Assembly (NCBI RefSeq): GCF_009852415.1
Contig: NZ_WOXS01000002.1
Coordinates: forward strand, 4,070,001 to 4,134,000
DNA: 64,000 bases
Source of the DNA: Streptomyces sp. Tu 3180
Lineage (GTDB): Bacteria > Actinomycetota > Actinomycetes > Streptomycetales > Streptomycetaceae
Direction of reading: 5' to 3'
Of the stretch, positions 24,034 through 32,500 are shown in pieces; position 1 is the stretch's first letter; each line of letters opens with the position of its first letter. The notes under the pieces were generated by a model that was not told the origin of the DNA, did no database searches, and worked only from the letters and a program-made list of their open reading frames with translations. A program made the position numbers and the translations under genes.

Positions 24034-24770
24034 GAGACCGCGGACTTGATCATGTATCCGGCGCCGCGCCGGGTGTGGATCATCGGGTCCCGGCCCGCGT
24101 CGATCTTCTTGCGCAGGTACGAGATGTACAGCTCGACGACGTTGGCCTGCCCGCCGAAGTCGTACGACCAGACCCGGTCGAGGATCTGCGCCTTGCTGAG
24201 CACGCGCCGCGGGTTGCGCATGAGGAAGCGCAGCAGCTCGAACTCGGTGGCGGTGAGGTGGATGTTCTCCCCGGCCCGGGTGACCTCGTGGCTGTCCTCG
24301 TCGAGGGTGAGGTCGCCGACGACCAGCATCGACTCGGACCGCCGGTCGGCCGCGCCGGAGCGCCGGATCAGGCCGCGCAGCCGGGCGACGACCTCCTCCA
24401 GGCTGAACGGCTTGGTGACGTAGTCGTCCCCGCCCGCGGTCAGCCCGGCGATACGGTCCTCGACGGCGTCCTTGGCGGTCAGGAACAGCACGGGCACGTC
24501 CGGCAGTCCGCGGCGCAGCCGCCCGAGGACGGCCAGCCCGTCCATGTCCGGCAGCATCATGTCCAGGACGACGGCGTCGGGCCGGAACTCCCGCGCGGCC
24601 CTCAGGGCGCCCTGGCCGTCCCCCGCGCTGCGGATCTGCCAGCCCTCGTACCGCAGGGCCATGGACAGCAGTTCGGTGATCGACTGCTCGTCGTCCACCA
24701 CAAGCACGCGGACGGGGCTCCCGTCCGGCCTCAGCAGTTCGGTGCGCCCCTGGGGCGAGATCGTGGTCAT
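24030..24770 (-). CDS. OmpR-family response regulator
   Basis: 246 residues. Receiver domain with acidic pair Asp26/Asp27 (LVVDDE), phospho-acceptor Asp70 (AVVLDMMLP) and conserved Lys120 (DDYVTKPF). The C-terminal winged helix (LTLDEDSHEVTRAGENIHLTATEFELLRFLMRNP, VVELYISYLRKKID) marks the OmpR/PhoB class. First gene of the operon. Upstream, two TCTCAG hexamers 33 bp apart (24795-24835 region, read on this strand) could be its own binding repeats. Confidence 0.95.
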   Translation of the reverse strand: MTTISPQGRTELLRPDGSPVRVLVVDDEQSITELLSMALRYEGWQIRSAGDGQGALRAAREFRPDAVVLDMMLPDMDGLAVLGRLRRGLPDVPVLFLTAKDAVEDRIAGLTAGGDDYVTKPFSLEEVVARLRGLIRRSGAADRRSESMLVVGDLTLDEDSHEVTRAGENIHLTATEFELLRFLMRNPRRVLSKAQILDRVWSYDFGGQANVVELYISYLRKKIDAGRDPMIHTRRGAGYMIKSAVS

Positions 24771-24871
24771 GCCGCACACGATGTCGGCGGCCTCTGAGAG
24801 CGCCCTTTCGGCAATCTGTGTTTTCGCTGAGAAACGCGCAGGGGGCGTCCGGCCGCGGACCGGCGCCCGGG

Positions 24872-25774
24872 TCAGCCGGGCAGGCCGAAGAGCCGGGCCG
24901 CGTTGTCGTGGCACACCGCCCTCAGCCACCCGTCCCCGAGCCCCAGCCGCTCCAGCGCGTGGAGCTGGTGGAGGTACGGATACGGGATGTTGGGGAAGTC
25001 GGAGCCGAGCAGGACGCGGTCGCCGAGGGCGGCGAGCCGGGGCAGGGCCCGCCGGGGGAACGGCATCATGCGTTCGCTGAAGTCGGTGAACGCCATCGTG
25101 GTGTCCAGCCGCACCTCCCCGTACCGCTCGGCGAGGTCCAGGAAGTCCTCGTACTCGGGCATCCCGAGATGCGCGACGACCAGCCGCAGCCGGGGGTGCC
25201 GGGCGAGCACCCGCGCGACCGGCTCGGGCCCGGTGTGCTTGCCGGGCGCGGGCCCCGACCCGCAGTGGACCACCACCGGGACACCCGCCTCGGCGAGCAG
25301 CCCCCAGGCCTCGTCCAGCAACGCGTCGGCCGGGTCGTACGCGCCCACCTGCACGTGCGCCTTGAACACCCGCGCCCCCGCCCCGACGGCCTCCCGGACG
25401 TAGTCCGCGGCCCCCGGCTCGGGGAACAGCGTCGCGGTGTGCAGGCAGTCCGGCGTGCGCCGGGCGAAGCCGACCGCCCAGCCGTTGAGCCAGCGGGCCA
25501 TGCCCGGCTTGTGCGGGTAGAGCATGGCCGTGAAGGCGCGGACCCCGAACTCCCTGAGCAGCGCGGCCCGTTCCTCCTCCTCCCGGCGATAGGTGATCGG
25601 CCACTCGACCCCGCCGGTCAGCGGCCCGAGCCCGTCGAAGTACGCCCACACCTTGCGCAGCACCCGCTCCGGCATGAAGTGCGTGTGCACGTCGACGAGC
25701 CCGGGCAGCCCGAGCCCCTCCCAGAAACGCCGGACGTCGCAGGCTTCGGCACGCGTGCCGGGGTGAGCGCTCAT
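24872..25774 (-). CDS. Amidohydrolase_2-family metal-dependent hydrolase
   Basis: 300 residues, TIM-barrel. Metal ligands visible: HxH in LVDVHTHFMPERV, His in PVVVHCGSG, His in LVVAHLGMPEYEDFL, and Asp in VLLGSDFPNIPYPY. The family covers decarboxylases and hydrolases (ACMSD-like); the substrate cannot be deduced. ATG 25774 is chosen over an upstream Met because a conserved-looking N-terminus begins there. Neighbours do not suggest a pathway; it is divergent from nothing and follows the DUF2797 gene by about 70 bp on the same strand. Confidence 0.9.
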   Translation of the reverse strand: MSAHPGTRAEACDVRRFWEGLGLPGLVDVHTHFMPERVLRKVWAYFDGLGPLTGGVEWPITYRREEEERAALLREFGVRAFTAMLYPHKPGMARWLNGWAVGFARRTPDCLHTATLFPEPGAADYVREAVGAGARVFKAHVQVGAYDPADALLDEAWGLLAEAGVPVVVHCGSGPAPGKHTGPEPVARVLARHPRLRLVVAHLGMPEYEDFLDLAERYGEVRLDTTMAFTDFSERMMPFPRRALPRLAALGDRVLLGSDFPNIPYPYLHQLHALERLGLGDGWLRAVCHDNAARLFGLPG

Positions 25775-25844
25775 GCCGCCACGATCACCCCTGACCAAGC
25801 GCTCGGTCCATCCCCGGGGAGGGGCTTTCCGGGACCGGGCCGGT

Positions 25845-26723
25845 TCAGAACAGCCCGTCCTGCGGTTCCGGCCTCTCCCCGAGCCTCCTGACCGGCACGT
25901 CGAACCCCCGCTCCCCGCCCGCGGCCGGCACCAGTCCCCACCCGGCCAGCAGCCGCGTGTCCAGCACCACCACCCCGTTGCCCGTCGCCAGGTGCAGGTC
26001 CGGCCCGGCGGCGGCCACCAGCTCCCCGCTCACCGCGCCCCCCGCGACCAGCTCGGTCACCTCCCCCACGGCGGCCGGCGTCCCCGTCAGCCCGAACACC
26101 CCGGCGTGGTCGACGGGCAGGAACGGCTCCCGGGCGAGCGACTCCGGCCAGCCGCCCAGCGCCACCGCCCGCGCGTGCAACCCGGCGATCTCCGCGGTCC
26201 GTTCCGCCTCCGTCCCGGGGAGCACCGCGCGCACCGCCCGCTTGTCGGTGGAGGGGATCCGGTCGGGCACCCCGAGCGCGGCGCGCAGCAGCTCCTCGGT
26301 GCGCCGGGCCGCCATCAGCGGCCCGGTCCCCAGCCAGCTGAAGCAGACCGCCCCCTGCTCCAGCAGCCGCGCCGGACCGCGCGCCACCGCGGTGATCCCG
26401 ACCTTGGTCATCCCGGGTCCGAACCACGCCAGGTAGACGCGGTAGGGCCGCGGGTCGTCCGCCAGGGTGTCGGCGGCCACGGAGTGCGCCCGGTCCAGCC
26501 GCGCGCACTCCGTGCAGCGCGCCCCCTTGCTGCGCCCCGGCACCCCCGCCCCGAGCGGGCACGGATGCCCCCGAGCCCCCACGCAGGTCCGCGCGCCCCC
26601 CTCCTCGACCCCGAAGGCCACCCGCTTCCCCCGGGGCAGCGCACTGCGCCGCCCGCCGTCCCACACCAGCACGGGACCGTCCGCGGACCACCGCAGCCCC
26701 GAGCACCTCCACGCCTGTGCCAT
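25845..26723 (-). CDS. DUF2797 family protein
   Basis: 292 residues. The N-terminal part has a probable zinc knuckle (TCVGARGHPCPLGAG and CTECARLDRAHS). The middle YRVYLAWFGPGMTKVGITAVARGPARLLEQGAV resembles a GIY-YIG-like fold (YxxYLA..KVGIT), and MAARRTEELLRAALGVPDRI follows. This layout is that of DUF2797, whose activity is not established. No membrane segments. A nuclease or nucleic-acid-binding role is a reasonable guess from the fold only. Confidence 0.85.
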   Translation of the reverse strand: MAQAWRCSGLRWSADGPVLVWDGGRRSALPRGKRVAFGVEEGGARTCVGARGHPCPLGAGVPGRSKGARCTECARLDRAHSVAADTLADDPRPYRVYLAWFGPGMTKVGITAVARGPARLLEQGAVCFSWLGTGPLMAARRTEELLRAALGVPDRIPSTDKRAVRAVLPGTEAERTAEIAGLHARAVALGGWPESLAREPFLPVDHAGVFGLTGTPAAVGEVTELVAGGAVSGELVAAAGPDLHLATGNGVVVLDTRLLAGWGLVPAAGGERGFDVPVRRLGERPEPQDGLF

Positions 26724-26916
26724 CCCCGTCGAGGGTAGGGGCCGTCACCGACAACGCGCCCCGCGGGGACCGCCGTCCCGCACGGCCGGTTCCGGCGCGC
26801 GAACGAGGTGACGGCGAACCGCCCGGGACGCCCCGCACCCGAGGTGCCGAGCGCCACCGGGGGTGCAAGCCTGGAGGGGTACCGCACCGCTCGGGGACAA
26901 CCGAAAGGGTGAGCAC

Positions 26917-27354
26917 ATGGCCAGCAGCAATGTCACCGGTACGCGCCACCACCGGGCCGGGTGGGAGGCGGAGAGCGCCTGGGCGACGGGCTGGACGGCG
27001 GCCGCGGCCGCCCTGATGACCTTCGGCGGCATCATGGCGATCTTCCAGGGCATCGCGGCCATCGCCCAGGACGACTTCTTCGTCACGACCGCCGACTTCA
27101 CGTACGAGTTCAGCCTGACCGGCTGGGGCTGGGTGCACCTGATCCTCGGCGCCCTGGTGACGGCCGCCGGCATCGCCCTGTTCCGGGGCGCCACCTGGGC
27201 CCGCGTCGCGGGCGTCGCACTGGCCGGACTGAGCATGATCGCCAACTTCGTGTGGCTGCCCTACTACCCGGTGTGGTCGATCGCCCTGATCGTCATCGAC
27301 GGCTTCATCATCTGGGCCCTGTGCGCACCGCGCCGCGAGTCGTCACGCGCCTAG
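26917..27354 (+). CDS. Small four-helix membrane protein (DUF7144-like)
   Basis: 145 residues with four predicted transmembrane helices: TAAAAALMTFGGIMAIFQGIAA, WGWVHLILGALVTAAGIALF, VAGVALAGLSMIANFVWL, and VWSIALIVIDGFIIWALC. The segment between helices 1 and 2 (DDFFVTTADFTYEFSLTGWGWVH) is characteristic of an actinobacterial family. GAAAGGGTGAG precedes ATG 26917. Function unknown. The potassium channel gene follows 48 bp later on the same strand and may be co-expressed. Confidence 0.88.
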   Translation: MASSNVTGTRHHRAGWEAESAWATGWTAAAAALMTFGGIMAIFQGIAAIAQDDFFVTTADFTYEFSLTGWGWVHLILGALVTAAGIALFRGATWARVAGVALAGLSMIANFVWLPYYPVWSIALIVIDGFIIWALCAPRRESSRA

Positions 27355-27402
27355 GACCGCCGCTCACCGCTCCCGGCCGTCTTCTCCCGCCCCCGCGCAC
27401 CG

Positions 27403-27951
27403 ATGGCAGGCAACCGCACGGCGTCCTCCGGGGCGTGGAGCGTCACCTGGCCCTGGCTCACCCAGCTCGGCGGCGTGACGCTCCTCGTCACCGCCTACTT
27501 CCTGCTGCCCCTGGACCACCTCGGACCGCGCCACCCGGCCCTGAGCTGGACCCTCTTCGGCCTCGCCCTCGCGCTGATCGCGCTCCTGCTGCTGAGGCAG
27601 GTCGTCCAGGTCCTGCTCGACCGCCCGGAGGTCCGCCCGGGACTGGTGATCCCCCTGCTGATCTGCCTGTCCGTCCTGGTCTTCGCGACCGCCTACCAGG
27701 CCCTGGCCCAGCGCCCGGGTGAATTCCACGGTCTCACCACCCGCCTGGACGCCCTCTACTTCACGGTGGTCACCCTCGCCACCGTCGGCTACGGCGACAT
27801 CACCCCCCACGGCCAGGCGGCCCGCCTGGTCACCATCCTCCAGATCCTCTACGCCTTCGTCTTCCTCACCGCGGCGGCCACCGCCCTGAGCAGCCACCTG
27901 CGCAACGCCCTCCGCCGCCATGAGAGCACCCACCGGAACGACGCCCCCTGA
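27403..27951 (+). CDS. Two-pore-helix-type potassium channel protein
   Basis: 182 residues. Two N-terminal helices (LGGVTLLVTAYFLLPL; FGLALALIALLLLRQVVQVL), a third (LVIPLLICLSVLVFATAYQAL), then the pore helix and selectivity filter TLATVGYGDITPHG and a last helix (LVTILQILYAFVFLTAAATAL). The TVGYGD filter is intact, so K+ selectivity is expected. It lacks a cytoplasmic RCK/TrkA domain. It may help set membrane potential; the gating signal is not visible. Confidence 0.92.
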   Translation: MAGNRTASSGAWSVTWPWLTQLGGVTLLVTAYFLLPLDHLGPRHPALSWTLFGLALALIALLLLRQVVQVLLDRPEVRPGLVIPLLICLSVLVFATAYQALAQRPGEFHGLTTRLDALYFTVVTLATVGYGDITPHGQAARLVTILQILYAFVFLTAAATALSSHLRNALRRHESTHRNDAP

Positions 27952-28116
27952 GTGCCCCCGAGTCACCCGTCCCGCCCGGACGCCGGATACCGATCGAGCG
28001 CCGTCACCCCGTCCGGGACGAACTCCCACCGCCCGATCACCCGGTCGAACTCGTCCACCCGCTCCACCAGTTCACCCACGGGTCCACGGTGTCGGAGCCG
28101 GCCCCGTCCGGGCTCT

Positions 28117-28154
28117 GTGCGCCGGTGCGCCGGTGCGCCGGTGCGCCGGTGCGC
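28117..28154. repeat. Octamer tandem repeat (GTGCGCCG)n
   Basis: 4.75 perfect copies of GTGCGCCG in the gap between the K+ channel gene and the tRNA-Arg. A simple-sequence tract prone to length change. Confidence 0.85.
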
Positions 28155-28162
28155 AAACGCCG

Positions 28163-28188
28163 GAGGCCCCGGATCTCTCCGGGGCCTC
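28163..28188. terminator. Bidirectional terminator between channel gene and tRNA-Arg
   Basis: Perfect 10-bp stem GAGGCCCCGG/CCGGGGCCTC, loop ATCTCT, serving convergent transcripts. Confidence 0.85.
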
Positions 28189-28197
28189 TGGTCTGTG

Positions 28198-28270
28198 TGC
28201 ACTCGGCAGGATTCGAACCTGCAACCTTCTGATCCGTAGTCAGATGCTCTATCCGTTAAGCTACGAGTGC
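28198..28270 (-). tRNA. tRNA-Arg(ACG)
   Basis: 73 nt. Acceptor GCACTCG/CGAGTGC, discriminator A. Anticodon loop CTACGGA gives ACG, which TadA (5714-6169) should convert to ICG to read CGU/CGC/CGA. CCA not encoded. Confidence 0.96.
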
Positions 28271-28427
28271 TTGTTCTTCATTTTTCTCGCCGCTCCCGGC
28301 CCTTTCGGCCCGCTCGCGGCGACAGGAAGAACATTACATGACTGCCGCCGTCATGTGAAATCCGTTCGGCCCACCCCTTGTGACCTGCGCACATGCAGAC
28401 CGGAGCCCTCATCGGGGAGCGGTGACG

Positions 28428-28460
28428 ACGAAGCCCCGGTCCGATGGACCGGGGCTTCGT
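28428..28460 (-). terminator. Terminator after tRNA-Ser(GCT)
   Basis: Perfect 15-bp stem ACGAAGCCCCGGTCC with a GAT triloop, immediately downstream of the minus-strand tRNA-Ser. Confidence 0.85.
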
Positions 28461-28468
28461 GATCGAGG

Positions 28469-28559
28469 CGGAGGCGGAGGGATTTGAACCCTCGATGGGC
28501 TTTAAGGCCCAAACCGCATTAGCAGTGCGGCGCCATAGACCGGACTAGGCGACGCCTCC
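28469..28559 (-). tRNA. tRNA-Ser(GCT)
   Basis: 91 nt. Acceptor GGAGGCG/CGCCTCC, discriminator G. Anticodon stem CCGCA/TGCGG, loop CTGCTAA with anticodon GCT. Long variable arm; T-arm GAGGG-TTCAAAT-CCCTC. Reads AGC/AGU. Confidence 0.96.
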
Positions 28560-28737
28560 TCGCACGACCTTCCACGCGCGAGCGCGAGCGGGTGGTGCGT
28601 GCCGATGATGACACAGCCACGCGGGCCGTCACCAATCGCCCCCCACGGTACTAGGCCGGGAGCCCGCAGGGCAAAGCCCTTCCGCCCGGCAGGTCGCCGT
28701 GGCGCAACGTCTCGTGTCCTCGCGCGTTGGTCAGGTC

Positions 28738-29238
28738 ATGCTGCAGGTCAACCTTCCGGACATCCACCGTCCCGCCTCCCGGGCCGCCGCCCGCCCCGCG
28801 CTGCGGCGGATCCTCGCCGGCGCCGCCGCCCTCGCCGCCGCCCTCGCCTCGCTGTCCGCGGCGCCCCCGGCGTCGTACGCCCGGGAGCTGCCGCCGGCCG
28901 GCGACCGCCTCACCGTCACCGTGCGCGACGCGGGGAAGGGGGTGGACGGGACGTACGAGCTGCGCTGCCGGCCCAGCGGCGGCAGCCACCCCGACCCCGC
29001 CGGGGCCTGTGCCGCCGCCGACCGGAGCACGCGGTGGGGCGAGGACGCCTTCGCCCCGGTGCCGCGGGACGCCGTGTGCACCCTGCAGTACGGCGGACCG
29101 GCCACCGCGCGCGTCACCGGCACCTGGGCCGGGCGACCCGTCGACGCGACGTTCGACCGCGGGGACGGATGCGGGATCGCCCGCTGGGACCGGCTCGTGC
29201 CGCTGCTGCCCGAGGTGCGTTCCGCGGGACGTCCGTGA
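28738..29238 (+). CDS. SSI-type secreted subtilisin inhibitor
   Basis: 166 residues. A basic n-region and hydrophobic core (RRILAGAAALAAALASLSAAPPASYA) form a signal peptide. The mature domain of about 115 residues has the four SSI cysteines (in ELRCRPSG, AGACAA, DAVCTLQYG, DGCGIARW) with the expected spacing. By alignment to SSI (CPMVY, P1 Met73) the reactive site is CTLQY, so P1 would be Leu and P1' Gln. Expected role: extracellular control of subtilisin-like proteases. The start is uncertain: GTG 28699 is in frame and would add 13 residues. Confidence 0.85.
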   Translation: MLQVNLPDIHRPASRAAARPALRRILAGAAALAAALASLSAAPPASYARELPPAGDRLTVTVRDAGKGVDGTYELRCRPSGGSHPDPAGACAAADRSTRWGEDAFAPVPRDAVCTLQYGGPATARVTGTWAGRPVDATFDRGDGCGIARWDRLVPLLPEVRSAGRP

Positions 29239-29500
29239 GCGGACCGGGGCGTGCGCCGGCGGACCGGGGCGCGGGGGAGGTAAAGGTCCTGCGGAGGTTC
29301 GGACGGCGTCGGTGCAGGCCGTCGCGCGTTTCGGGCGATCCGGACGTCACCTCGCCGTCACTTCCTCGTGCGACCTGCGTCCCATCCGGCATCGCGAGCG
29401 CAACCTCAGCCCTTAGACTCCCTCGCGTGACACGCTGCGGGCAGGTTGGCAAGATGGCCCGAGCGGTCGGCACGTCGCGGTAACAGGGAGGAAGCGTCTC
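29239..29500. other. Intergenic region before the giant kinase-like gene
   Basis: 262 bp without a convincing gene. It must hold the promoter of the following gene, but no clear consensus promoter or operator is seen. Confidence 0.4.
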
Positions 29501-32500
29501 GTGAGCAGCAGGCCATCCCGAGGCGCTGCTCGCCTCGCAGCCATACTGGACGCGCTTCCCGACGCCCTGGTGCTGGTCAACGCCAACGGGACCGTCGTCA
29601 ACGCGAACACCATCGCCCTGGAGGCATTCGAGACCCCGGGCACGGCTCTGGTGGGGCGCGGGCTGCTGGATCTGCTGCCGCAGTTCGACTCCAAGCTCAT
29701 CCCGGGGTCCATGCGGCGGCCCGACCACATCGACCCCCGGGCGCGGACCAAGCCGACGCGGATGATCGCCCGGCGGACCGACGGGACCGAGTTCCCGGTC
29801 GAGGTCACCAGTGCGAATCTGGAGACCGGCCAGCAGGCGTACGACACCTACGGCTACACCGGCGACGAGCTGCTGATGCTCGTCGTCCGCGACCTCTCCG
29901 GCACCGTCGACACCGAGGCGGAGCTGGCGCGCTCGCAGCGGCAGACCGAGATGATCCTGCGGGCCGCCGCCGAGGGCGTCGTGGGGACCGACACCGACGG
30001 CCGGATCGTCCTCGTCAACCCGGCCGCCGCCCAGATACTGGGCTACCGGGCCGGCGAGCTCGGCGGGCGCGAACTGCACACGCTCATCCTGCACTCGCGC
30101 GCCGACGGCTCCCCCTTCCCCTACGACGAGTCCCCGCTCGCCGACACCCTGCGCTCCGGGCGCAAGCACCGGGTGCGCGGGCAGGTCCTGTACGCCAAGA
30201 ACGGCGACAGGATCCCGGTCGACCTGACGACCTCGCCGGTGCGCGACGGCGACCAGCTCGTCGGCGCCGTCATGACCTTCACCGACCGGCGCCCCCACGA
30301 CGCGCTGGTCAAGGAGAAGGAGGAGGCCGAGCAGCGGCACGCCGAGGAGCTGGAGCGCCTCGCCGAGGAGCACGGCTCCGAGCTCACCGCCCTGCGCCAG
30401 AGCCACGTCACCGAGGTGGAGGAGCTGCGCGAGAAGCACGCGGAGGAGCTCGCCGCGCACGAGGAGCGGTACGCCGCCCTCGGTGAGCGCGAGAAGGACC
30501 GCTACGAGGCCCTCGCCGCCCGGCACGAACAGCTGCTCACCCTGCTCGGGCAGTCCCTCAGGGGCCCGCTGGAGGAACTGCGCCGTGAGCTGGCCGCGCT
30601 GGCCGCGGACGACGCCGGGCAGCTGTGGCCCGAGGCCAACCAGGTGCTCCACCACCTGTCGGCCGGCTACTCCCGCATCACCACCCTCATCGACAACGTC
30701 CTCGGCTACCAGCGCCTCGACGCCGGGACCGAGGGCATCAACCGGACGAAGGTGATGCTCGACGCCGTCGTCGCCGCCGGTGTGGACGGGGCGGTCGAGC
30801 TCGTCGGGCCCGGGCGGGTGCAGTTCGCCGTGCACGCGCCGCCCATCGAGGCCGAGGTCGACCCCCGGCTGCTCGCGACCGCCCTCGCGCACCTCGTCGC
30901 GGACGTCGCGGGCGTCGACGCGACCGGCAACACCCCCGTCTCGGCGGGCGGTTACCTGGACAACACGGTCGTGGTCGCGGCGGCGCAGCGCAGCGAGGTC
31001 GTCCGCATCGAGGTGCGCGGCCCGTACAGCGGCGGCGACCCGGTGCACGAGCCGATCGTGCGCGGGATCGTCCGGGCGCACGGCGGCGTGCTGCAGACGC
31101 ACGAGGTGCCGGGGATGAGCGGCAGCGCGTTCGTCCTCGAGGTGCCGATCGGGGGCGGGGCGGGGGCCGTTCCGGCCGCCGGGGCGCCCGTCGTTCCGGC
31201 GGACGAGGAGGCCGCCGCGGCCGACGACGCCGCGCGGCCCCCGGCGGCGGACGGCGCCGGGCCCGGCGTGCCTCCGTGGACGCCTTCCTGGAGAGCGAGG
31301 TGCCGGGCGCGAACGAGGCCTCCGGCACGGAGGCCGCGGCGCCCACCGGACGGCGCAGGCGCCGGGCGGTCGCTGCCGCCGAGCCCGCGCCGCCGCAGCC
31401 GCCGGCCCCGGCGTCCGGTGAGGGCGCGGCGGTCTCCGGCGGTACCGGACGGCGGCGCGGACGGCCGGCCGAGGGCGCGCAGGCCGCGGGTGCGACCGGC
31501 GGTGCGGTGGAGCTCGCCGGTGCCGGTGCGGGTGGTGCCGGGGTGTCCGAGGGGGCCGTCGTCACCGCCGCCGAGCACGCGGCGGGGGCCGCCGCGTCGA
31601 ACACGGGACTGGGCGGGACCGTACCGCCGCAGGGGGTGCCCGCGCCCTCCGGGCCGCGTGCCCGGCACGAGTCCGGCGAGCAGCACGCGCTGCCGCCGGC
31701 GCTGCCCGCGCCGTCCGGCGGGAACGGTGCGCCGGCCGACGCGTCCCGGGCCGCCCAGGAGCAAGGACAGGGACAGCCGACGGGGCGGCGCCGGCGGGCG
31801 CTGGCCGCCGCCAACGAGCGTGCGGCGGCGCAGGAGGCCGCGCCGCGCACGGTGTTCGCGCTGCCGCCCGCCGAGGCGGACCAGGGAGAGCGGACCGGGC
31901 AGGCCGAGGTGCTCGGTCAGGCCGCGGCCCCGCAGGAGGGCCGGGCGCCGCACGCGGGCGGGTCCGGACCCGCCGCCCCCGGTGACGCCCCGGCCGACGA
32001 CGGCCGCCACGACGCCGTCCCGCACGACCGGGCCGACGACCACACCCCGCCGCAGCCGCATCCCACCAGCGCGCCGACGGGCCGCCGCCGACGGGCCGCC
32101 GCCGCCCAGCCGGCGGAGGACGGCGGGGCGAACCCGCCCGCGCCGGTCCCCACGCCCATGCCCGCACCCGCGCCCGTGCCCTTGCCCGTGCAGGCCCCGG
32201 CCCAGGCGGGTGCGGTGCAGGGCGTTCCCGGGGAAGGCGCTCCGGCGCAGTGGGGATCCGTGCCCCAGCAGGGGGTGACCGTGCCCCCGCAGGGCGTGCC
32301 GGTGCCTCCGCAGGGCGCCCCCGTGCCGCCACAGGGTGCCCCCGTGCCGCCGCAAGGCGTCTCCGTCCCCCCGCAGGGCGCTCCGGTTCCTCCGCAGGGC
32401 ACCGCCGTTCCGGCAGCCGTTCCCCCGCAGGGCGCCCCCGTGCCGCCGCGGGGCGCTCCCGTGCCGCCGCAGGGCGCTCCCGTTCCTCCGCAAGGCGCCG

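Noticed and set aside
31238..31242. Programmed -1 frameshifting at the C5 run
   Set aside because: No X-XXY-YYZ heptamer in phase and no evident downstream pseudoknot; a missing base explains the break more simply.
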